Shown: positions 1 through 5,498 of the stretch, piece by piece
How the letters are laid out: each line of letters opens with the position of its first letter
Position numbering within the stretch: the stretch's first letter is position 1
NCBI GenBank assembly: GCA_029857925.1
Contig: JAOUGF010000049.1
Coordinates: 1-9,718, forward strand
Direction: 5' to 3'
DNA length: 9,718 nt
Source: Gammaproteobacteria bacterium
Lineage (GTDB): Bacteria; Pseudomonadota; Gammaproteobacteria; S012-40
Made by a program: the position numbers and the translations under genes
The notes under the pieces: generated by a model
The model's database searches: none
What the model saw: only the letters and a program-made list of their open reading frames with translations
What the model was told of the DNA's origin: nothing

Positions 1-78
1 TTGTTCCAACACCGCGATCATGGTCTCGCCCACGGCACCGGTGGCACCCACTACTGCTACATCATATTCTTTCGCCAT
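1..78 (-). CDS. asd: Aspartate-semialdehyde dehydrogenase, N-terminal fragment
   Basis: Only the first 26 codons are in the window; the gene runs off the left edge. The protein begins MAKEYDVAVVGATGAVGETM, which carries the GATGAVG dinucleotide-binding loop typical of the NADP-dependent aspartate-semialdehyde dehydrogenase family. The enzyme reduces aspartyl phosphate to the semialdehyde, the branch point for lysine, threonine, methionine and diaminopimelate synthesis in the cytoplasm. A good ribosome binding site (AGGGAAG, 84-90) lies a few bases before the ATG and supports this start. It follows leuB on the same strand after only 37 bases, the leuB-asd order known from Pseudomonas and other gammaproteobacteria, so it is probably co-transcribed with leuB. 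USG-1-like paralogues share this N-terminus, so the assignment is strong but not absolute. Confidence 0.88.
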   Translation of the reverse strand, partial: MAKEYDVAVVGATGAVGETMIAVLEQ

Positions 79-115
79 ATCTGCTTCCCTTAATAGTTTC
101 AAACTCGCCTAACGT

Positions 116-1279
116 TTAGTCTATCCCGTTAGTCAACCCGCCCTCACGCATGCAACGTTTTTCAGCGCTCGCATCGCCCCCGGTTTCGGCGCGCCAAATA
201 TTACGTATCATCGCCGCTACCACCGCATCACCCATTTCTTCCGTGCCCACTTTGTGGGTGCCCGCCGTGTAAATATCGGCGGTACGCAATCCTTCTACCA
301 ACACCTCTTGCACCGCCGCCTCGATAACCGCTGCGGACTTAATGTCGTTAAACGTATAGCGCATCATCATCGCGACCGACAAAATAGTCGCCAACGGATT
401 CGCGATACCTTTACCTGCGATATCCGGCGCGGACCCGTGGATGGGCTCGTACATGCCCTTACCTTTGCTGTCCAACGATGCCGATGGCAACATACCGATG
501 GAGCCGGTCAGCATCGCCGCGCAATCCGACAAGATGTCACCAAACATATTGCCGGTCACCATCACGTCGAACTGCTTGGGCGCACGCACCAATTGCATTG
601 CGGCATTATCCACATACATGTGTGACAACTGCACCTGCGGATAGTCTTTGGCCACCCGTGTCATGACCTCGCGCCACAGTTCGGTTGCCTCTAACACATT
701 GGCCTTGTCCACCGAACACACGCGTTTGCCGCGCTTCATTGCGCTCTCAAAGGCCACACGGCCGATGCGCTCGATCTCGTGCTCGGCGTAGACCATGGTA
801 TTAAACCCCTGGCGCTCACCGTTTTCCAACGTGCGTATGCCGCGGGGTTTGCCGAAATAGATGTCGCCGGTCAACTCGCGCACGATCATCAGGTCCAAAC
901 CCGACACTACCTCGGGCTTCAATGTAGACGCGTGAACCAACTGCGGGTAGAGCAATGCGGGGCGTAGGTTGGCAAACAATTGCAGCTCGGAGCGCAGCCC
1001 CAGCAAACCTTTTTCAGGACGGATTGCAATGTCCAAGGCCTCCCACTTCGGCCCGCCCACCGCGCCCAACAACACCGCGTCGGCGGCCTTCGCCAAGCGT
1101 AATGTAGCCTCCGGCAACGGGTGCCCGGCGTGGTCTATTCCTGCCCCACCGACCGGGGCCTGTTCCATCTCGACCTGCCAGCCCAATTCACGCTGCAAAC
1201 AGTCTATGACCTTGACGGCCTGATCCACAATCTCGGGGCCGATGCCGTCCCCGGCTAAAACTGCAATCTTATGTGTCAT
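116..1279 (-). CDS. leuB: 3-isopropylmalate dehydrogenase
   Basis: LeuB catalyses NAD-dependent oxidation and decarboxylation of 3-isopropylmalate to 4-methyl-2-oxopentanoate in leucine synthesis, as a cytoplasmic dimer. The start MTHKIAVLAGDGIGPEI is the classical N-terminus of the family. Substrate and metal residues expected of the decarboxylating dehydrogenases are present: Arg96 and Arg106, Arg134 and Tyr141 in RELTGDIYFG, Lys192 in DKANVL, Asp224 in YVDNAAMQL, and Asp248 and Asp252 in the signature around residues 243-262 (GNMFGDILSD). The nucleotide-binding loop HGSAPDIAGKGIANP is at 281-295. At 387 residues it is about 25 longer than usual; the extra part is a polar C-terminal tail after about residue 362. 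No clear Shine-Dalgarno sequence precedes the ATG. It lies upstream of asd and downstream of an unusual insertion that separates it from leuD. The identity is secure. Confidence 0.97.
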   Translation of the reverse strand: MTHKIAVLAGDGIGPEIVDQAVKVIDCLQRELGWQVEMEQAPVGGAGIDHAGHPLPEATLRLAKAADAVLLGAVGGPKWEALDIAIRPEKGLLGLRSELQLFANLRPALLYPQLVHASTLKPEVVSGLDLMIVRELTGDIYFGKPRGIRTLENGERQGFNTMVYAEHEIERIGRVAFESAMKRGKRVCSVDKANVLEATELWREVMTRVAKDYPQVQLSHMYVDNAAMQLVRAPKQFDVMVTGNMFGDILSDCAAMLTGSIGMLPSASLDSKGKGMYEPIHGSAPDIAGKGIANPLATILSVAMMMRYTFNDIKSAAVIEAAVQEVLVEGLRTADIYTAGTHKVGTEEMGDAVVAAMIRNIWRAETGGDASAEKRCMREGGLTNGID

Positions 1280-1310
1280 ATATAATGGCTTGGATCAGTC
1301 TCAAAATAGG

Positions 1311-1334
1311 AAAAAGTCGGCGACGACGCCTGAC
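1311..1334 (-). terminator. Terminator-like hairpin with U-tract in the leuB leader
   Basis: Read on the minus strand, GTC-A-GGCG pairs with CGCC-GAC around a TCGT loop (1316-1334, one bulged A). It is followed at once by TTTTT (1315-1311). This is the arrangement of a Rho-independent terminator, and it lies only about 30 bases before the leuB start codon on the same strand. It could end read-through from the outer-membrane protein gene or act as an attenuator of leuB. The stem has only seven pairs plus a bulge, so its strength is uncertain. If it stops transcription fully, leuB would need a start site in the remaining short leader, and I see no good promoter there. Confidence 0.45.
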
Positions 1335-1459
1335 AAACCCCTATTGTGCATCATCTCGGGTCATAGCGCAAAATCTGTGTATGAGTCTATTGCCTGGTTT
1401 TGATGGATACCGAAGGCCTTGCATAGCAATAACGTGGTTTACCTTGATTTTAATATGAC

Positions 1460-1623
1460 TATTGGGAACCTCTAAAATTCGATCAGGGGATGCAGCACTA
1501 GACGAAAAGGGGTGAAAAAGCGCAGTTTACACGTTGCCTCATAGGCCTGGCATATCTGAGCATTTTTCGACCCTTTTCAACGACGCGATGTGCCGCTCAG
1601 CGAATTTTTGGAGGTTCCCTATT
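1460..1623. mobile_element. MITE-like non-autonomous element, 156 bp, with 4-bp target duplication
   Basis: The element spans 1464-1619. Its left end reads GGGAACCTCTAAAATTCG and the complement of its right end reads GGGAACCTCCAAAAATTCG, so the terminal inverted repeats match over about 18 bases with one substitution and one extra A. Directly outside both ends stands the same tetranucleotide TATT (1460-1463 and 1620-1623), a target site duplication. Similarity continues inward: GAAAAGGGGTGAAAAA on the left corresponds to GAAAAGGGTCGAAAAA on the complement of the right half, and TGCC/GGCA flank the centre, so the whole element is one imperfect palindrome. It has no room for a transposase. Four-base duplications and ends of this kind are seen in IS5-like families; that assignment is an inference. 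Confidence 0.8.
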
Positions 1624-1731
1624 ATGCGGAATATTCCGGTTTGCACCACCGTGCACGCCCACGCGCCTAACAATGGCAAAAAAAATGTAGTTTCGTCTTT
1701 ACAGGCAGTACCAATTAAGCCTGCTTAAACC

Positions 1732-2235
1732 TCAAAAAATATAATTCACTGAAAGATTCGTAGTGGGAAAGTAATTTCCATCTGCGACGTAAGATTGAAA
1801 ATTAGTCGTGTAAAACTCGATACCAAACCGACCAGCTACGCTTACATTCTCGTTAAATCGATACTCTATGCCAGAATACATGCCATAAACCTGCGATTTA
1901 TAGCTCTCCAACGTTGTTTGGCCAGCGTAATTTGTCTGGTTCTGCGAGTACTCTAGGTCAACAAAGGCGCTGGTATTTTGAATTGATGTGAAATAATTCC
2001 TTACCCCAAGACTGTTGATCACAGTGCTCTGCGTATAGCTTGACCCAGAATTCGCGTCCACATGTCGTGTGCTATGGTAGTAACCATAGCGCAAACTAAT
2101 GTAATCTGTCACAAAAATTATCGCCTTAACCTCTCCATCATCACCGATGCCAATACCCAGCCTACCAGAATATCCTTCCGCATGAGCTTCGACACTCGCA
2201 AACAACGCAGCTGCTACTACCATCAATGCTTTCAT
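1732..2235 (-). CDS. Small outer-membrane beta-barrel protein, unknown function
   Basis: The 167-residue product begins with a clear signal peptide (MKALMVVAAALFASVEAHA, cleavage expected after residue 19 at AHA). The mature part of about 148 residues shows alternating polar and aromatic strands (for example YISLRYGYYH, YSGIEYRFNENVSVAGRFGIEFYT). It ends NLSVNYIF, with the terminal phenylalanine that the BAM machinery recognises in outer-membrane barrels. Size and pattern suggest an eight-stranded barrel of the OmpA/OmpX-like superfamily. I do not recognise a specific family and assign no function. I chose the ATG at 2233-2235 because it directly precedes the signal peptide and has a purine-rich AGAGAGA upstream; a longer frame from 2301 would hide the signal peptide. 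The gene is visibly AT-richer than the leu genes on either side and interrupts the usual leuD-leuB order, which suggests acquisition by transfer. Confidence 0.75.
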   Translation of the reverse strand: MKALMVVAAALFASVEAHAEGYSGRLGIGIGDDGEVKAIIFVTDYISLRYGYYHSTRHVDANSGSSYTQSTVINSLGVRNYFTSIQNTSAFVDLEYSQNQTNYAGQTTLESYKSQVYGMYSGIEYRFNENVSVAGRFGIEFYTTNFQSYVADGNYFPTTNLSVNYIF

Positions 2236-2288
2236 ATTCTCTCTCTTACAAATCGTGTGATGTCTCATGCAGCTATCATTACACTGTT

Positions 2289-2320
2289 TTGTTGAGGGCA
2301 ACCTCCTGGTTGCCCAACAA
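2289..2320 (-). other. Strong stem-loop just after leuD
   Basis: A perfect eight-pair stem (GGGCAACC, 2296-2303, with GGTTGCCC, 2308-2315, around a four-base loop) is extended by TTGTT/AACAA (2289-2293 and 2316-2320) across a two-base bulge. It begins one base after the leuD stop codon and lies 53 bases before the start of the barrel protein gene. No U-tract follows on either strand, so it is not a textbook intrinsic terminator. It may protect the 3' end of the leuCD transcript or act as a pause or partial termination site. Confidence 0.65.
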
Positions 2321-2321
2321 A

Positions 2322-2963
2322 CTAGGCCTTAAACAACCACGGCGCCTCGGCACGACGTTTTAGTTCATAGGCGCGTATTGCGTCTACATGTTGCAAGGTC
2401 AAACCGATATCGTCCAGGCCATTCAACAAACAATGTTTACGGAACGCATCCACCGCAAAACCATATTCCTTGCCGCCCGGCGTAGTAACCTTTTGCGCCT
2501 GCAAATCCACCGTCAAACGATAGCCGGGTTGTGCCACCGTCTCGGCAAACAGCTCGCCTACAATGGCCGCATCCAACACAATGGGCAATACGCCATTCTT
2601 AAAGCAATTGTTGTAGAAAATATCCGCATAGCTGGGCGCGATGATCGCGCGAAACCCAAAGTCTTCCAAGGCCCAGGGCGCGTGTTCACGGCTCGACCCG
2701 CAACCGAAATTCTCGCGCGCCAGCAAGATGCTTGCACCTTTGTAACGCGCTTGATTGAGCACGAAATCCGCATTCAATGGGCGTTTGCTATTATCCATGC
2801 CAGGTTCGCCGCGATCCAAATAGCGCCATTCATCGAAAAGGTTAGGACCGAATCCGCTGCGTTTGATGGACTTTAAAAACTGTTTAGGGATGATCGCGTC
2901 GGTATCCACGTTCGGCCTGTCCAACGGCACCACGATGCCCGTGTGTTGTGTAAATGGTTTCAT
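2322..2963 (-). CDS. leuD: 3-isopropylmalate dehydratase, small subunit
   Basis: LeuD is the swivelling small subunit of isopropylmalate isomerase and works with LeuC to convert 2-isopropylmalate to 3-isopropylmalate by way of 2-isopropylmaleate. The 213 residues match the usual bacterial length. Diagnostic sequences are DTDAIIPKQFL (20-30), NFGCGSSREHAPWAL (85-99, the substrate-binding loop with the GSSREH signature) and DIFYNNCFKNGVLP (114-127). The start is well supported by GGAG six bases before the ATG. That ribosome binding site immediately follows the leuC stop codon, and the two genes are only 11 bases apart, so they are surely translated from one message. A stem-loop follows the stop codon. 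Normally leuB, sometimes after a methyltransferase gene, would come next; here a barrel protein gene does. Confidence 0.97.
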   Translation of the reverse strand: MKPFTQHTGIVVPLDRPNVDTDAIIPKQFLKSIKRSGFGPNLFDEWRYLDRGEPGMDNSKRPLNADFVLNQARYKGASILLARENFGCGSSREHAPWALEDFGFRAIIAPSYADIFYNNCFKNGVLPIVLDAAIVGELFAETVAQPGYRLTVDLQAQKVTTPGGKEYGFAVDAFRKHCLLNGLDDIGLTLQHVDAIRAYELKRRAEAPWLFKA

Positions 2964-2974
2964 CTGTTACTCCA

Positions 2975-4378
2975 CTAAAAATTCCGTACATCGACAAAAT
3001 GCCCTGCAATCGCCGCCGCCGCCGCCATCGCCGGACTGACTAAATGGGTGCGCCCGCCAGTACCTTGACGACCTTCGAAATTGCGATTTGACGTGGACGC
3101 GCACCGTTCACCCGGCTCCAGGCGATCCGCATTCATCGCCAAGCACATCGAACACCCCGGTTCGCGCCATTCGAACCCGGCGTCCGCAAACACTTTATCC
3201 AAGCCCTCTTTTTCCGCCTGCTGTTTTACCAAACCCGAGCCTGGCACGACCATCGCCAATTTTATATTTTTCGCGACACGCCGTCCTTTAATCACCGCCG
3301 CCGCCGCGCGCAAATCCTCGATGCGCGAATTGGTGCAAGAACCGATAAACACCTTGTCGATATCGATCTGCGCGATCGGGGTGTTGGCCTCCAAGCCCAT
3401 ATATTTCAACGCGGCGCGCATCCCTTCGCGTTTGACGGCGTTGTCTTCTTGGTCGGGATCCGGCACGCGCGCCATAATTGGAGCGACCATCTCGGGCGAG
3501 GTGCCCCACGTCACCTGCGGCGCAATGCTGGCGCCATCCAACTCAACAACACGGTCAAACGTCGCATCGGCATCACTGTGTAATTCGCGCCACGCCGCGA
3601 CCGCGCGCTGCCACATCTCACCCGTGGGCGCATAAGGCCGCCCTTGGAAATAATCTATGGTCTTTTGATCCACGGCCACCATACCCGCACGCGCGCCAGC
3701 CTCTATCGCCATATTGCACACCGTCATGCGGCCTTCGACACTCAAACCTTGTATCGCTGCCCCCCCAAACTCGATCGCGTAACCGGTGCCGCCGGCGGTG
3801 CCTATGCGCCCAATGATCGCCAATACCACGTCCTTCGCGGTCACGCCGGGGCCCAAGGCGCCATTGACACGTACCAACATCGCACGCGATTTCTTTTGAA
3901 TCAAACACTGCGTCGCCAACACGTGTTCGACCTCGGAGGTGCCTATACCGAACGCCAATGCGCCGAATGCACCGTGTGTCGAGGTATGCGAATCACCACA
4001 GACGACCGTCATGCCCGGCAACGTCGCACCTTGTTCCGGCCCGATCACATGCACGATGCCCTGACGTATATCGTGCATGCCAAACTCGGTGAGGCCGAAT
4101 GCTTGGCAGTTCTGATCCAAAGTCTCGACCTGTAGGCGTGATACGGGATCGGCGATGCCCTGCGCACGCCCGTCTGTCGGAATATTATGGTCGGGGGTGG
4201 CCAATACGGAATCCACACGCCACACCGGGCGGGATGCGATACGCAAACCCTCAAAGGCCTGGGGTGAGGTGACCTCGTGGACCAAGTGTCTATCAATATA
4301 TAAAAGCGCGGTACCGTCCGCATCGCTGCGCACGACATGCGCGTCCCAGAGTTTGTCGTAGAGTGTTTTGCCGGCCAT
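2975..4378 (-). CDS. leuC: 3-isopropylmalate dehydratase, large subunit
   Basis: LeuC is the aconitase-family large subunit that carries the [4Fe-4S] cluster of isopropylmalate isomerase. With the start used here the protein has 467 residues and begins MAGKTLYDKLWDAHVV, the standard N-terminus. The three cluster ligands are Cys348 (FIGSCTNSR), Cys409 and Cys412 (PGCSMCLAMN). The motif CGDSHTSTHGAFGALAFGIGT at 128-147 and the C-terminal NRNFEGRQGT are also typical. The frame stays open upstream to 4483, which would add 35 residues unlike any LeuC. I prefer the ATG at 4376-4378 because AGGAC (4386-4390) lies seven bases before it and the length then fits the family. It is the first gene of the leu cluster and is divergent from a LysR gene. 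Confidence 0.97.
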   Translation of the reverse strand: MAGKTLYDKLWDAHVVRSDADGTALLYIDRHLVHEVTSPQAFEGLRIASRPVWRVDSVLATPDHNIPTDGRAQGIADPVSRLQVETLDQNCQAFGLTEFGMHDIRQGIVHVIGPEQGATLPGMTVVCGDSHTSTHGAFGALAFGIGTSEVEHVLATQCLIQKKSRAMLVRVNGALGPGVTAKDVVLAIIGRIGTAGGTGYAIEFGGAAIQGLSVEGRMTVCNMAIEAGARAGMVAVDQKTIDYFQGRPYAPTGEMWQRAVAAWRELHSDADATFDRVVELDGASIAPQVTWGTSPEMVAPIMARVPDPDQEDNAVKREGMRAALKYMGLEANTPIAQIDIDKVFIGSCTNSRIEDLRAAAAVIKGRRVAKNIKLAMVVPGSGLVKQQAEKEGLDKVFADAGFEWREPGCSMCLAMNADRLEPGERCASTSNRNFEGRQGTGGRTHLVSPAMAAAAAIAGHFVDVRNF

Positions 4379-4498
4379 CGTCATCGTCCTGTTTGTTACG
4401 TTGTCAAACGCGTTGTGAAATAGCGTACGTCGAGGTGCCACCGTAACCCAGTTTTTGCTATAATACAAACTCATTCTTTTCATATATTATATTCTTAA
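4379..4498. promoter_or_regulatory. Divergent leuC / lysR control region
   Basis: On the plus strand TGCTATAAT (4456-4464) is a perfect extended -10 box for the lysR gene. GTGCCA (4435-4440) is a moderate -35 with an 18-base spacer. Transcription would start near 4471, giving a leader of about 30-40 bases. On the minus strand TATTAT (4465-4460) overlaps the same bases and could be the -10 of leuC, but its -35 region is poor, as expected for a promoter needing an activator. Candidate LysR sites are the dyad TTTG-N8-CAAA (4454-4469), centred on the -10, and the palindrome AACGCGTT (4407-4414) between the putative leuC start site and the gene. Neither is a clean T-N11-A box, so the operator assignment is tentative. 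Confidence 0.5.
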
Positions 4499-5374
4499 AT
4501 GGAATACATGAACACGGACACCCTCAACGCCTTTGTCGCCGTCGCCGAGCAGGGTTCATTTTCGCGTGCCGCAACCACCTTGTTTCTGACCCAACCGGCA
4601 ATCAGCAAGCGTGTGGCACAACTTGAACTGTCGCTACAAACCCCGCTGTTTGATCGGGTCGGTCGTCAGGTGCGGTTGACCGAGGCGGGGCAGGTATTGC
4701 TACCGCGTGCGCGTCGTATCCTCGCGGAGATGCACGACAGCCAACAGGCGATTGCGAATTTGGCGGGCCAGGTCGGCGGTCGCCTGCGTTTAGGCACATC
4801 GCACCATATTGGGCTACACCATTTGCCGTCGGTATTGCGTCGCTACACGCAGGCGTTTCCAAGTGTCGAATTGGATCTCCATTTCTTAGACTCAGAAGAG
4901 GTTTGCCAGGCCGTGGCGCGGGGTGAACTGGAAATGGGCGTGGTGACACTACCCCCGATCGCATCCCCCCCTTTGGCGCTGTTCCCGTTGTGGCGAGACG
5001 AATTGCATATCGTTACGGCGAACAACCATCCTTTGGTAAAAATCCCCACGCCCAACCTCCACCAATTGGCCGAATTTCCCGCCATTCTGCCCGCACGCCG
5101 CACCTACACGCGTGATCTGATCGAACAGGCGTTTGCCGCACAGGGGGTGAGCCTGCGCACCACGTTGGCGACTAACCCATTGGAAACGATCAAGATGTTG
5201 GTTTCCGTGGGGCTGGGCTGGAGCCTCCTGCCGCAGACGTTGATCGACAAAGACCTGCACGTGTTCGATATTCCCCATATCCGGTTGACACGTACACTAG
5301 GCATCGTCATCCATCATCAACGCACGCTTACCCACGCGGCGCGTGAATTTCACACCATGGTGTCGCATATATAA
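4499..5374 (+). CDS. LysR-type transcriptional regulator, probably of leuCD
   Basis: This is a cytoplasmic DNA-binding regulator of normal LysR length (291 residues). The N-terminal winged helix-turn-helix covers about residues 5-65, with the classical LNAFVAVAEQGSFSRAA and LTQPAISKRVAQLE helices and the RQVRLTEAGQ wing. A linker helix follows, and from about residue 95 a two-lobe effector-binding domain (RLRLGTSHHIG to the C-terminus, with GLGWSLLP at 238-245). LysR proteins usually regulate the divergent neighbour, here leuC, and a LysR gene upstream of leuC is common in gammaproteobacteria, where an intermediate of leucine synthesis is a reasonable co-inducer. That ligand is inferred, not seen. 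A second ATG at 4508 gives MNTDTLNAFVAV, closer to typical LysR starts; GGAA just before it lies too near to decide. I recognise no specific gene name. Confidence 0.93.
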   Translation: MEYMNTDTLNAFVAVAEQGSFSRAATTLFLTQPAISKRVAQLELSLQTPLFDRVGRQVRLTEAGQVLLPRARRILAEMHDSQQAIANLAGQVGGRLRLGTSHHIGLHHLPSVLRRYTQAFPSVELDLHFLDSEEVCQAVARGELEMGVVTLPPIASPPLALFPLWRDELHIVTANNHPLVKIPTPNLHQLAEFPAILPARRTYTRDLIEQAFAAQGVSLRTTLATNPLETIKMLVSVGLGWSLLPQTLIDKDLHVFDIPHIRLTRTLGIVIHHQRTLTHAAREFHTMVSHI

Positions 5375-5498
5375 AAATATGTCGTTGTAAATTTTAATTA
5401 TTTTACTTGGTGGTCACACTTCTAATACACGCGTTACCGGTAAAGATTTAACTGCATAGGTCGCTATCCCTACAATCAAGTCACCAAGATGTTGAAAA
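5375..5498 (+). other. AT-rich spacer between lysR and the fimV-like gene
   Basis: This 124-base gap is AT-rich at its left end and lacks a clear terminator or a convincing promoter. It contains an inverted repeat CTTGGTG (5406-5412) / CACCAAG (5482-5488) separated by 69 bases; the right copy ends ten bases before the fimV start. The weak hexamers TTTACT (5402-5407) and TCTAAT (5421-5426) are too close together for a good promoter, so co-transcription of the fimV-like gene with lysR is possible. Confidence 0.35.

Larger units (their letters stand above)
1280..1731. other. Non-coding stretch between leuB and the barrel gene
   Basis: These 452 bases hold no gene I can support. They contain the terminator-like hairpin near leuB, the MITE-like element, and a small perfect dyad TTAAGC-CT-GCTTAA (1715-1728) just after the stop of the outer-membrane protein gene. 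Two open frames on the plus strand (1273-1458 and 1534-1728, the latter from a TTG start) have no ribosome binding site and no recognisable sequence. On the minus strand a 27-codon frame (MQGLRYPS..., ending in the TAG at 1342-1344) and a 17-codon frame (MMHNRGLSG..., overlapping the hairpin) exist. Neither is leucine-rich, so I do not call them leader peptides. Confidence 0.6.

Noticed and set aside
1534..1728. 64-codon frame on the plus strand reaching across the right end of the MITE
   Set aside because: It starts with TTG, has no ribosome binding site, begins inside a mobile element and shows no recognisable protein features.
2388..2876. 162-codon frame on the plus strand
   Set aside because: It lies wholly inside leuD on the opposite strand. 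leuD has a complete, well-conserved protein and a good ribosome binding site, so the frame is a shadow.
4400..4406. TTTGACA on the minus strand as a -35 box for leuC
   Set aside because: A -10 at normal spacing would fall at or within the leuC start codon, leaving no room for the leader and ribosome binding site.
4379..4483. 35-residue N-terminal extension of LeuC
   Set aside because: The family starts at MAGKTLYDKL, and AGGAC is correctly spaced before that ATG. The extension would also cover the divergent promoter region.
5352..5363. 12-base palindrome ACACCATGGTGT at the end of lysR
   Set aside because: It lies within coding sequence, has no loop and no T-tract, and its length can arise by chance.
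5406..5488. CTTGGTG / CACCAAG inverted repeat upstream of the fimV-like gene as an operator
   Set aside because: Seven-base arms 69 bases apart are weak evidence, and no promoter is clear in between; kept only as a note in the spacer entry.
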